Notes: generated by a model not told the origin, from the letters alone. A DNA stretch of 64,000 nucleotides from Chrysophaeum taylorii (GCA_029834535.1 JAQMWT010000009.1:372001-436000), one strand, 5' to 3'; positions 17,668 to 27,450 are shown, numbered from the stretch's first letter. Translations and numbers: made by a program.

Positions 17668-20600
17668 ATGGAACCACTGCCACATGCAACTAATCCATTG
17701 CGTGTCAAGGCCTTCGCCATATTATACAACTTGTTTGCCAGATTGTTACTACTTACAACCTCATCAACATCACACAACACCTACTTCTTAACCGGTGGCC
17801 ACCACACTGACGGCAACCTCACCATAGAAAACGCCGCCGCCAAATATCATGCTTCCATTGACGCGTTTGGAGGCACGTATACGTTTGCTGCCTCCAGCGT
17901 CCCCTGCGACAGAGACAGATCTGTATATTTGGAGCCATTTGTGGGTTTCTTGTGGATCATCCAAGCCCTTCCTCAAGTTGGCTCCGCTGCCGCCTATGGC
18001 ACTGCCATACAAAAGCTCTTGTCCAGATCCTCTCTTGTGATGCCTGGCTGCCTTACCTACAAGGCCACCGACAATTCTTTCGACTACAAAGATTCACACT
18101 TTGCTCTGGAAGATCACCACTTGTCCCATAGTCGCTATATAGGGTATCTTCTTGGAAGTGACCGCAAACTTGGCTCTAAAATCCACTCCATGCTTGCTCC
18201 ATTGCCCACCGTCCGAGGATATGCAAACATTATCTTACTCGACCCTCGCAACGGGAAATTGCGCTATCCCACTCGACCGGAGTTGATTCGTGCTAACAAC
18301 CACACCAAACAACAGGAGTCTTTCCTCTTGTCTCTTCGCCACGACCTTTGCTGTGACATGCTCAGCAATGCTCTGCCTGCCGGTACGTACAGCACACTGC
18401 ACAAGAACATCTCGCTCCTCGTTGCCGATATTAAGTCCCTTATGTTGGACCCTACCTTCCAACATGCTGCTGCCGTGATGAAGAAATCCTATGTATCCAC
18501 CTTCCTGACCTTTGATCCGGCCTCCACCACGTGCAGCACAGATACCTTGTCTTTGGCACAAGCCTTCATGACTTCTATCTCCAGCAACTGCTTGACCGAA
18601 ATGTCGTTAAACTATATGTCTTCGTCATCCTACGAAGATACTCTAGCTACTTGTGATGATGAGGACGCACCTCCAAGTGACCCTGCTGCGCACCAGGATG
18701 ACGACGCACCGCCTCCTCCTGCCTTGGACACCGAACTCAAGTTCGATGTTCGGCGCAAACGTCATATCCCCGCTCATCCCATTACTCGCAAATCCCTCGC
18801 ACACGGATCCGCTGAATATCTCAACGCCAAAGAACGTGCCAATCGCTTCCACCGGGTGCACCACTGCCCCGACAACGTTGCAGCCAAGGCCCCCAACGTA
18901 CTGGCTCGCCCTGGCTTCTCTGCCTCAGATCTACCGTATCGCGACTTATGCACCGACTGCATCGCGCACAACAAGCGCCACCCGCACAAGCACTTCAATC
19001 CGACCAAGCCCTCTTTTGAGCAAACTCACAAAGCCGGCGAAGTCTGGGCGTGCGACGGCGGCTATGTGACAATTCCATCAGAATGGGGAGGCTTCACACA
19101 TATTATTGTGTTCAAGGAACTTATCTCGAAGTTTCTCTTGGTGTACTTTACACGCACCACCAACGCCACGGAGTTCACTCAAGCTCTGGACTTTGTGTAT
19201 GACTTTTGTCGTACACAACTCAACGTGCACCTGCGCACCCTCTACTCCGATGCTTTCAAGCCCTATTTTAGCCAGCACATTACCGCCCCGTACCGCGTCG
19301 ATAAGGGCATTCAGCTCATCGCTTTCCCGCCGTACATGCACCACTTTAACTTTGAAGTTGAGTCAGCCATCGGCTTCATCGCCTCCGCCTCCTCAACTCG
19401 CCTTCGTTCTCTCCTTAATGCTCATTATCGTGGCTCCAAGATCGTGGAACCAGCCATCATGTTTCCCTGGGCGGTGATACACACCATCCAAAGCTACAAC
19501 CTTCTCCCGAACGCCACGCTCGAGCGCATTCACCATGCTATCCTGAGTCCGCAACAGCTACTCTACAATCAACTGAGCACTCCCCAGCATGACATGCTCA
19601 AGATCTTCGGCGCTGAATGCTACCTTCTATTGGAACCCCACGAGCACCACAAGTGGGAACCGTGCCGCCGCAAATACTTATATCTATGTTGCGCCAACGC
19701 GCAAAACCCGCTCGTCTCCCCACGTGTTGACCATATTGCCGACGTCGTCCTCAACCCTGAAAACGGACAAATCCGTGTTTCGTCCAAGCTGCAATTCCTC
19801 TACATGCTCCAGCATCCTACTCCTGATCCTGAACTTGCTCCTCCGCCTCACGCTCCTCCCGCGCCTTTCTCGCTCACACCCCACGCTGCTATCCAAGACC
19901 ATTTCATTCAGAGGGGGGCACGGACACCTCATCCTCAGAGGGGGCACTCTCCACCTCCCTCAGCTCCTTCTTCGTCCCCTGCTCCTGCTTCTCCTCCTTC
20001 CGACGCTCCCGTCGACGATTCTGGCTCTATGCCACCGCCGCCCTTGCTTCCTTCTTACAAAGACCTTTTTGCACAAGATGACCTCATTCTTGTCCCAGGT
20101 TCCAAACAACCTAACAACCGCAAGGCAACCTCCATGAAAAATATCCAAGCCCGGCTGCAAGCGTCTACTATTGGTGCTTACAAAGCCGCTGGTGGCAAAC
20201 TCGCCGATTTCCGCTGGGATCTTCGCCACCACTTTCTTACGTTCAAGTCTCCCGCCCTCTCCGCCCTTCATATCAATGGTGGTATCCTCTGGTCTGCTAT
20301 CTGCTCAGAGGGGGAACATGCGTTGTTAGCTCGTCTTCTTCTCCCGTTGCGCACTGACTTACTTGCCCGTTACCCTCACGTCGATGGTTACTTCGCCCAC
20401 GCTAAGTGCGCATCCAGCATCCCAGCCGCAACCTTTCTAACTGCTGATGGTTCACCTACGCGCTCCATTCCTCAGCCTCTTTTAGCTGCGTTCACTGAGC
20501 ACGCTGCTGCCTTTGGCATTTCTTCACTACAGTATGCACTTACGTATCTGGCGCCGACCAGCTTTATCGATCACAATTCTTCCGAGTTTGGCGCTAATTC

Positions 20601-22575
20601 TGCATCTCTGTCTGACTTGGAGGAATACCTTCTGGTCTCTACAGAGTATATCACTCAGGTCTTACATGCCGACCCTACTATCCATATTCAACTGGAATCT
20701 GCTTCCTCTACCCCTCCTACTGACGCTGTTTCCGCTTATCCCGAAGTCGCGCACACTGCCTCGACCGCAACGTCGTTAAACTATAGTTCACCAGCCACTG
20801 TTGGTCCTGATGAATACAAGGTCCAAGAAGCGGACGTTTCCATCGACGAATACAAGCTCAAGTGCCTCCACGGTATGTCGCCTGAAGACAGGCACGCCTA
20901 CCTCAAGGCCATCGCCAAGGAACTCCACGACATTGTCCGCTTTGGCTGCTTCAAGCTTTCATTACCCGACGGTGTCTCTCGCCCTATTGACAGCAGGATG
21001 GTGCTGAAGATTAAAACGGACTCTGCAGGCAAATACGTTAAGCACAAGGCTCGCCTCGTGCTACGTGGCTTCCTAGCCTCCCTTGGCGCCGATTTCTTTG
21101 GCACCTTCAGCCCAATGGCCACAATGACCGCAATCCGGGTACTACTGGCGATTGCAGCATACAAGCAATTGCCTGTCTACCACGCAGACGTCCCGAACGC
21201 CTTCGTTCAGTCTGACATTGATGCCAACGTCTATGTTCAGTTACCAGACGGCATCAAGCTTATCGACCCCGATGACGCTAAGTACAAGGGCCGACGCCTA
21301 CCGAAACTGCTGAAGTCACTTTATGGACTTCGGCAATCGCCATCTCTTTGGAACAAAGAGATAGACGGCTTCTTCCGTAGCCTTGGCTACAAGCGCCTGC
21401 ATTCGGACCCTCGCCTATATGCTCGAGTATCCGCACATGCTAAGTTCGTCGTATGCAGTCTGTCTGTAGACGACATTGTTATTGTGTCCAATGATGACAC
21501 TCTTCGTACTGAGTTACAGGATGCCCTCCACAAACGGTATGCTGTAGAGCAGTTTGAACCTGTCCATACTCTCCTAGGCATGCGTGTGTGTCGTACATCT
21601 GATGGATCCATTTCCCTGGATGTGCAAGCCAAGCTTGATGAACTCTTCGCTGATCATCCTGTCTTGCAGCAACTTACTCCGCTTAAATATCCTATGTCCT
21701 CGTCCTTCAAGTATAAAGATGGCACTCCCAGCTCTGAAACAGAGTTGTATATCAACTCGCACTTTGCCACCCTCCTTGGCAAGCTGGTATTATGTAGTCC
21801 AGATGCTAGAACACCTGCTCCGCTACCCGAGGAAGCCGGAAACCGCTCACTTCGCCTCTGGTTTCATCCTAAAGGTAATGCTATTGAAGCTCACCTTCGC
21901 ACTGTTTCCGCTAATCGAATTGATCTCTCTACTGTGGTTGACTACCAACCGCAGGATGTATCCACTGGACAGTTTGATCCCTTAGTAGCCATGGTCGACG
22001 CTGACAATGCCCCTTCCTTAGCACAGGAAGATAGGAAATCTACCACCGGGTTTGTCTTCTATCTTTTCAACTGCCTTATTTGTTGGAAAAGCAAGCTTCA
22101 ACCGATTGTCTCCTGCTCAACTCACGAAGCTGAGTTGATTGCCCTCAGTATTTGTGCTGATGAAGCTGTTTGGCTACGCAAGCTGCTGTTGGAACTCTCC
22201 TTTGTCGTCAACCCCACCTTCTACGTCAACAATGTTAATGGTGAGAACACCGCTGATCCTGTTGACTTCGATGACAATGACAACCCAATTGCTGAAGATA
22301 TGCGCTTCATCAGAAGCCTCCCTCTCTTGTCTGACAATGCTGCTGCTGTTCACACCTCTAATAACCCAGATGGATCCTCTCGCTCCAAGGCACTGTCGAC
22401 CAGATGGTTTAAGATCCGTGAGTACATCTCGCTACAGAAAATTCGAGTCCATCATGTTCCCGGCAAGCTAAACGTGGCTGATGGTTTTACAAAGCCACTT
22501 GCTGCTGAGTTCTCCACTTTTCGTTCTCTACTCGGTATGCATCATGCCTCTGATGACAAGCCTCTACAGGATTGA
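17668..22575 (+). CDS. copia polyprotein: methyltransferase C-terminus, integrase, reverse transcriptase, RNase H
   Basis: A 1635-residue frame. Residues 1-260 finish the methyltransferase: motif IX TRPELIRANN (about 18268-18297) and motif X SNALPAGTY (about 18364-18390). The HHCC zinc pattern is F-H-R-V-H-H ... C-T-D-C (about 18845-18960). The integrase core has A-C-D-G-G (about 19048), Y-S-D-A-F-K-P-Y (about 19245) and F-E-V-E-S-A-I-G (about 19350). A Pro-rich linker follows. Copia RT shows H-A-D-V-P-N-A-F (about 21180) and S-V-D-D-I-V-I-V (about 21465). Copia RNase H has D-R-K-S-T-T-G-F-V-F, W-K-S-K-L-Q-P-I-V-S-C-S-T-H-E-A-E-L and H-V-P-G-K-L-N-V-A-D-G-F-T-K-P. S-L-N-Y motifs sit at 18604 and 20773, on both sides of integrase. 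This frame is long and open, so decay is recent. Confidence 0.92.
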   Translation: MEPLPHATNPLRVKAFAILYNLFARLLLLTTSSTSHNTYFLTGGHHTDGNLTIENAAAKYHASIDAFGGTYTFAASSVPCDRDRSVYLEPFVGFLWIIQALPQVGSAAAYGTAIQKLLSRSSLVMPGCLTYKATDNSFDYKDSHFALEDHHLSHSRYIGYLLGSDRKLGSKIHSMLAPLPTVRGYANIILLDPRNGKLRYPTRPELIRANNHTKQQESFLLSLRHDLCCDMLSNALPAGTYSTLHKNISLLVADIKSLMLDPTFQHAAAVMKKSYVSTFLTFDPASTTCSTDTLSLAQAFMTSISSNCLTEMSLNYMSSSSYEDTLATCDDEDAPPSDPAAHQDDDAPPPPALDTELKFDVRRKRHIPAHPITRKSLAHGSAEYLNAKERANRFHRVHHCPDNVAAKAPNVLARPGFSASDLPYRDLCTDCIAHNKRHPHKHFNPTKPSFEQTHKAGEVWACDGGYVTIPSEWGGFTHIIVFKELISKFLLVYFTRTTNATEFTQALDFVYDFCRTQLNVHLRTLYSDAFKPYFSQHITAPYRVDKGIQLIAFPPYMHHFNFEVESAIGFIASASSTRLRSLLNAHYRGSKIVEPAIMFPWAVIHTIQSYNLLPNATLERIHHAILSPQQLLYNQLSTPQHDMLKIFGAECYLLLEPHEHHKWEPCRRKYLYLCCANAQNPLVSPRVDHIADVVLNPENGQIRVSSKLQFLYMLQHPTPDPELAPPPHAPPAPFSLTPHAAIQDHFIQRGARTPHPQRGHSPPPSAPSSSPAPASPPSDAPVDDSGSMPPPPLLPSYKDLFAQDDLILVPGSKQPNNRKATSMKNIQARLQASTIGAYKAAGGKLADFRWDLRHHFLTFKSPALSALHINGGILWSAICSEGEHALLARLLLPLRTDLLARYPHVDGYFAHAKCASSIPAATFLTADGSPTRSIPQPLLAAFTEHAAAFGISSLQYALTYLAPTSFIDHNSSEFGANSASLSDLEEYLLVSTEYITQVLHADPTIHIQLESASSTPPTDAVSAYPEVAHTASTATSLNYSSPATVGPDEYKVQEADVSIDEYKLKCLHGMSPEDRHAYLKAIAKELHDIVRFGCFKLSLPDGVSRPIDSRMVLKIKTDSAGKYVKHKARLVLRGFLASLGADFFGTFSPMATMTAIRVLLAIAAYKQLPVYHADVPNAFVQSDIDANVYVQLPDGIKLIDPDDAKYKGRRLPKLLKSLYGLRQSPSLWNKEIDGFFRSLGYKRLHSDPRLYARVSAHAKFVVCSLSVDDIVIVSNDDTLRTELQDALHKRYAVEQFEPVHTLLGMRVCRTSDGSISLDVQAKLDELFADHPVLQQLTPLKYPMSSSFKYKDGTPSSETELYINSHFATLLGKLVLCSPDARTPAPLPEEAGNRSLRLWFHPKGNAIEAHLRTVSANRIDLSTVVDYQPQDVSTGQFDPLVAMVDADNAPSLAQEDRKSTTGFVFYLFNCLICWKSKLQPIVSCSTHEAELIALSICADEAVWLRKLLLELSFVVNPTFYVNNVNGENTADPVDFDDNDNPIAEDMRFIRSLPLLSDNAAAVHTSNNPDGSSRSKALSTRWFKIREYISLQKIRVHHVPGKLNVADGFTKPLAAEFSTFRSLLGMHHASDDKPLQD

Positions 22576-22787
22576 AGATGCCTAACCCCAGTGACCGCAA
22601 CGTCGTTAAACTAGCCCTGGCCCTACCTTCTTTTGCCACAAACTTTTTTGTGCGTGTGAGTGTGTCGCCTATGTCCTTTTCTTGGCACTCCCGTGGCCGC
22701 GGCTTCTCCCCAGTCGTTCGAAGGACAGTCCCACGCTCGCTCTCCACGGCCGAACCTTCCCCCAGGTTGTCGCAAAAGCGACAAACC

Positions 22788-23612
22788 ATGACTGCTGCTA
22801 CCACACAGGCTGCTGCTGTTGCACCGACACCAGCCGTGCATGTCTCACCTCAGTCGCTGACGTTCCAGGACTGCCTCAGCATTGACTATGCTGCGTACGA
22901 GCGAGGAATCTCTCTCTTTGAGAACTACCGTGTCCCTGTCACCCCATTTCTCTCTTCTTTTATGCGAGTGGAAATCATTACTGCTCTTCATTCCGTTTAT
23001 GAGTCTAATGACTCTTCATTATTTGTGGAATTGGCTACATTCATATCTATGCGTTTACCCATTACTATCCCTTGGGAAGCTGCTCCTGCTATTGCTTCTA
23101 TTGGCTGCTATAGAGGCCCCAAACGCGAACGTTTCATTTTGTCGTCCTTTTGTGCGCAATGCCTCAATGATCTTGGACAACCGACTTTCCTCGACTCAAC
23201 TACCTATAGTTCCAAGGCGCAAACGCCTCGTGAACTACCTACCAAGGTACTGAGTCACCTCAACATGGACGACCATAAGAAGAATGGTCACATTCGCATT
23301 TCTGCTATTACAATTGGCTTGTGCCTCGCGTGTCAAAATACTGATCAGGTGCCTACGCAACCTACCGTATATGCTCGCAATGATACTTCTTTCCAATTCC
23401 CGTGTGATGCGCGCTTAGCTGGTCATATACGCGCTACCCTCATACGCGTCTATCATTTGTCAAGGGAGTTATATACTCTTTTGACAAGTATGTTAGCTCA
23501 GCACCCGTCACTTGTTAGCTTGGTCTTATCCGTATCCGCTCTAGCCACTGATCCCACCACACAATTGCCATTCGCACTTGGATCTTCGGCTTATAACACA
23601 GATGCACCTTGA
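22788..23612 (+). CDS. extra ORF 3' of copia RNase H, unknown function
   Basis: The open frame runs 22572-23612; the ATG at 22788 is the first plausible start (about 274 residues). It has an Ala/Thr-rich start, then a globular-looking sequence with two Cys pairs, F-C-A-Q-C and L-C-L-A-C-Q, about 50 residues apart, which might bind zinc. There are no membrane segments, so it is not an obvious envelope protein. It lies between pol and the coiled-coil ORF, on the element's strand. Position implies that it belongs to the element. I do not recognise a family. Confidence 0.5.
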   Translation: MTAATTQAAAVAPTPAVHVSPQSLTFQDCLSIDYAAYERGISLFENYRVPVTPFLSSFMRVEIITALHSVYESNDSSLFVELATFISMRLPITIPWEAAPAIASIGCYRGPKRERFILSSFCAQCLNDLGQPTFLDSTTYSSKAQTPRELPTKVLSHLNMDDHKKNGHIRISAITIGLCLACQNTDQVPTQPTVYARNDTSFQFPCDARLAGHIRATLIRVYHLSRELYTLLTSMLAQHPSLVSLVLSVSALATDPTTQLPFALGSSAYNTDAP

Positions 23613-23780
23613 GCATCTTAATTTCCTTGTGACTCTTGTTCGAACACAGAGTCGCAAAGCTCAGGCTATGTTCGAACTATCCAGCATGTGGTCACTACTG
23701 TTGCTCAATCTTAGGTACAACATCTTGACGACTACGTATCATCTTCAGATGATACAAAACCGCCGTCACTCCTGGATGTA

Positions 23781-24548
23781 ATGTTCGGCCCCACTTATAC
23801 TCAGGCAGAACATCAAGACTTTCTGCGCTTTTTAAACTCGAAATGCCCTCCACTCGCACAGCATGTGTTGACCGAAACGTCGTTAAATTACTTACACTCC
23901 ACGCCAGACCCTACTCTGGAGATATCTTCGCCATCGTCACATCCTACGTCTTCTGCTTCGCTTGCTGATTTCGACGCCTTGCGTCAACAAGTCGAACAGC
24001 TCCAGGAAACTCTTCGAGTCCATATTCGCAAGGTCAACGCTCTCAGTGCTGAGAATATGTCCCTACGTACAGATCTACAGGCTGCTATTGCTTCAATCAC
24101 TTCCTTGGAGAGCCGGCTCTTTCCTCCTACAGCCAACGCTCATGTGTTACTTATAACACTGTACAAGATCACGGAGCTGTTGTCTCGCTTAACACTAACC
24201 GCACATGAACAACATTCCTCCAATCACCCTTCCCCGGACGATCACCTTCTTCATCTGCGTGACAAGTTACTCTCATGTATTCAGAGTATTCCTCTCTCAT
24301 GCGAATCGGAAGACTCTTCTATCTTCACGGACCCGTTCGCCGAGTCCAACTTATTGGAAAACCAACTGGACACCTTACAACTGGACACCTTACAACTTGA
24401 CTCGCTTGATCCATCCATACTGAATGCTTTACTTGCACTCACATTTCGCATGGCACCACACCATTCAGCTATTGGTCTTCACCACCTTACAGCAGAAGCT
24501 GACGACGATTCCAACACTCTCGAACCAGTAACGATGTCTACTAACTAA
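23781..24548 (+). CDS. extra ORF with coiled coil at the 3' end of the copia element
   Basis: A 255-residue frame starting at ATG 23781. Residues about 30-40 carry T-E-T-S-L-N-Y, the last of five copies of that motif in the element. Residues about 60-110 form a likely coiled coil (L-R-Q-Q-V-E-Q-L-Q-E-T-L, N-A-L-S-A-E-N-M-S-L-R). A short internal repeat of L-D-T-L-Q occurs near residues 195-205. No catalytic motif is seen. It could be a structural or accessory protein of the element. Confidence 0.5.
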   Translation: MFGPTYTQAEHQDFLRFLNSKCPPLAQHVLTETSLNYLHSTPDPTLEISSPSSHPTSSASLADFDALRQQVEQLQETLRVHIRKVNALSAENMSLRTDLQAAIASITSLESRLFPPTANAHVLLITLYKITELLSRLTLTAHEQHSSNHPSPDDHLLHLRDKLLSCIQSIPLSCESEDSSIFTDPFAESNLLENQLDTLQLDTLQLDSLDPSILNALLALTFRMAPHHSAIGLHHLTAEADDDSNTLEPVTMSTN

Positions 24549-25596
24549 CTAACTTCATGTCTACCACCTCAGATAACCCTAACACACTGTCTGTTGTACC
24601 TGTGTTTCGTAACGTTCTGGTCAAAAGCATCAAATCTGTTCCACCAAACCTAAGCCTTAAGACACTCCTTCTATTCTCTTGACGCTTCGTATGTGACATC
24701 TGCGGTCATCAAGACTGTATACTCTTTTTTTCTTTCCTTCATCATCATCTTTCTCAAGAGAAGTTCTATAGTCGCACCTTGCGCTTAAGACATCTCGAGA
24801 GGGTCCGAGGACGGATGACGTCACTCACGGTATCCCCTAATACTCCCCCCAAACCTCCGCCTAAATCTAACAATATATGCCGCGTTTGGCTAATTGACGT
24901 TCAGCCTACAATGCTGTAAAATCCCAAATGTAGGTTTCTCGGACAATAGCCTTGAATAGGGTGCAGAGAAATCTGATGCCTCTTACCCTTATCCGTCCGT
25001 TGAGAACGTGATCTCTTCCTTACCCTTTCATCTACACAGTCAATTAGTCCTCTGATTTGTGCTCAAGCTCATCATCATGGTCTAGCGCGTCCCGAGGTAT
25101 ATAGCACTATACACTTAACCTTTCTCGTGTAGCTCTAGATGCCGCCTGTCGTGTTCTGAGGATATAGGGAACATACCTTTCATTCCCCGAATTAACCTTC
25201 CAGACGTTCATGATGAGACGGGATGGTTTCCCAGGTGACTTACCACTGCATGCTAAATGCTCTGCAAAAATACGAGACGACTGGAGCTTCGTGGGTCCAC
25301 AAGAGGCCAGTGTGTTGGAAGTTGCAACCGTCCCTCGTCATCATCGCGCGACTCTTACTCAAATCCCATGATGTTGCAATTCCCTTCCTTCGTGTCTGCA
25401 AATACCCGGCCAATGTCTCAGTCTAAGTGGTCCACGTGCGAAGCGGCGTGCCGCTGATGCACGAGCCCGCCTCGGTGTTCGGCGACTAGAATGGGTGGTT
25501 TCCTCCCAAGAGCTCGCCGAGGACACGAGAGCCTTACGTCCACTCTGACACTCCGCCGCCGACTCGGATAGACTCACGCATCGGACCCGGGGGGGG
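24549..25596. other. non-coding stretch between copia element and LINE fragment
   Basis: No gene is supported. It includes the right copy of the diverged direct repeat (25003-25263). A run of G at 25590-25597 precedes the LINE-like coding traces. The rest is plain sequence with short overlapping frames only. Confidence 0.4.
25003..25263 (+). repeat. diverged direct repeat, right copy (candidate LTR remnant)
   Basis: Partner of 13370-13597, with the same ordered blocks. It lies 3' of the last ORF of the plus-strand copia element and 5' of the LINE fragment. If these are LTRs, both are partial and old. Confidence 0.45.
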
Positions 25597-27450
25597 GTGT
25601 GGCAAAAGCTTTCAGATGTGGCTGCTTTCCGCATCAGAAACAGCAGTAACGATCAGGTTAGCTACATGGCCGCCATTCGCACCAAGCTCCAGGACGCCTC
25701 TCTCCACTGCGTGTACTCTTTGGGTCGCTACTGCATCGCCCCGCGCATGGACTACCTCGCGCAGCACTGCTACCCCACCAATGCCTTGAGCGCGCTCCGC
25801 CGCTTCGACGCTGCCGTCCTCAACTTCGTCGCCACAGCACTTGGCGCTGACCCGCGTCAGGTTTTTGACTCCACCGACATCGTCCTCCAACGCCTCCGCC
25901 TTCCTGCTCGAAATGGGGGTGGCGGCATTCGCTCCTGCGCCGACCTCAGCCCCGCCGCCTTTGTTGGCACGGCGGCCCAAGCCCTTCCACACCTCGTCGA
26001 CCTTCGTGATCCTACGGGTGACGTCGAGGTCCCTGCCTACCTCCCCCGCCGCGCCTCGGTCCTGGGTGCCACCTCTTTTCGCACAGGTAACGAGTAGCAC
26101 CGTTGGCACCACCTCCTCGCATCCGGTTGCCGCCTCGCGCGAGCACTCGAGACTGCGTGGGTCAGACTTCGCGCTGATCTCCGTACCCCGCTGGCTTCCC
26201 ACGGCGGCGCTGGTTCCGGCTACCCCGCCAACGTTCATCTCGTCGACGGTCCTCTCGTCCACGAGTTCGTCTCCATGGGCGTCCTCGTCGACCCCACCGT
26301 CTCGACACCCGTGCTCATACCCCAGCTCCAGCGTGCTAGATCTAACCTCCCACCGCGAGACAGCTTGGGCCGCTGCACTTCGGCGCCTTGCGGCCACCCT
26401 TCCTATCACCGATGCTCTTCGAGTAGCAGCGTCCTCATGGGATCGCTTATCGACTACGTTCATCAGCTCGTTGCCCAGCTCCTCCACTCAAATTCCCAAC
26501 CGCTACTCGGCCGAGATGTGTGCCCAATACTTTGGCTACCCCTCTCCAGCTTGCTCGGGCCTCGTGGGCACTCGCATTCTGGGCACTGATGTCGTTCTCG
26601 ACGCCCACGGCAAGGCGCTTCTCACGCACCTTAACCTTTTCAACCGCGGAGGAGCGCGGACCACCTGGCACGACGGCTTACTCGAATGCGCCTTCTCCAT
26701 CGTCAAAGAGCCTGCATCCCAGCCCTGTCCGAGTTTTCTGCATCTTTGCTGACGTCGTCGCCCCTGCCGTTCGCACGTGCCTCTACGGCCGGTATCGAGG
26801 CAATCTCGCCGAACGCCACGTCGTCCCGGACATCCTCACCCTGCTCAACAACAGGAAGCACCTCTACGACCTAAAAACCCTCGCTTGGGTTCGCTCTATA
26901 CCGCCCACGCCCTCCACCCTGCCCACCCGTCGCCTGTCGATCGGCGCGCAGCGCAAGTCCACTCCGAGTACCTCGCTCGCGCTCGCGACATCGACGCCAT
27001 CATCGCCCAGCCGAGTACGGCGCCACCGCCTGGCTTCTCGGGCCCTGTCGAGCAGCGGCTACGTAGCGACGACACCGTCGCCGGCCTCTTCTTAAGTGCC
27101 TCCGGTGAGGCCAGCGCGGCATGCCACGCCCTCGCCAAAACATGCGCAGAGCGCATCGCTGCGCGAACCTGGGTGGCAAGCGGCTGAGCCAACTTCACAG
27201 AGGCAAAGGCGGCCCAAACTCGCCGCATCTACCGCGAGTGGGGGATCGCCAACGCATTGGGCCGGGCGCGCTGCGCCCTCACCGCCCTCAGCCATGTCGC
27301 CGCCTCGGGCAGCCCCACCCAGGCCGCCCGCGCTCAGCAGGACGTCGCACTTCGTCGCACATACGTCCGGCGGCAGCATGCGTACGACCTTCGGGCGGGG
27401 CCCGTCCTCTCTTCGCCTGCCCCGCAGCTCGGCGATGACCCCGACTAGGC
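25597..27450 (+). pseudogene. 5'-truncated, frameshifted non-LTR retrotransposon (LINE) ORF2 C-terminal part
   Basis: The first frame (25597-26097) reads M-D-Y-L-A-Q-H-C-Y-P, then L-R-L-P-A-R-N-G-G-G-G-I-R-S and A-P/L-A-A-F-V-G-T, the pattern that follows the reverse transcriptase in many LINE ORF2 proteins (L-P-x-R-x-G-G-L-G-I-R-S). After a TAG at 26095-26097 the same frame continues coherently, then shifts near 26330 to L-L-T-H-L-N-L-F-N-R-G-G-A-R-T-T-W-H-D (the usual G-G-x-R-x-x-R-H-N/D block), and shifts again near 26720 and 26890. Downstream L-Y-D-L-K-T-L and A-L-x-K-x-C-A-E-R-I fit the end of such proteins. No RT catalytic motif is present, so the 5' part is lost. Confidence 0.65.

Larger units (their letters stand above)
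14762..24548 (+). mobile_element. decayed Ty1/copia-type retroelement with DNA methyltransferase and two extra 3' ORFs
   Basis: Plus-strand order is gag-like (14762-16072), retropepsin-like (16160-16741), DNA methyltransferase (16742 to about 18450, broken), HHCC and integrase (about 18830-19450), copia-type reverse transcriptase (about 20800-21700), copia-type RNase H (about 21980-22520), then two further ORFs (22788-23612 and 23781-24548). The gag N-terminal part present in the minus-strand relative (about 260 codons) is absent here because a TAA at 14759-14761 closes the frame, so the 5' end is truncated or rearranged. In-frame stops at 16070-16072, 16739-16741 and 17435-17437 and a frameshift near 17600-17668 mark decay or recoding. 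The motif GACCGMAAHGTCGTTAAA recurs five times in the element. Confidence 0.85.

Noticed and set aside
22572-22787. Start of the first accessory ORF at 22572
   Set aside because: It relies on a non-ATG codon overlapping the pol stop; the sequence to 22787 is low-quality coding, and ATG 22788 is a better start. An upstream start remains possible.
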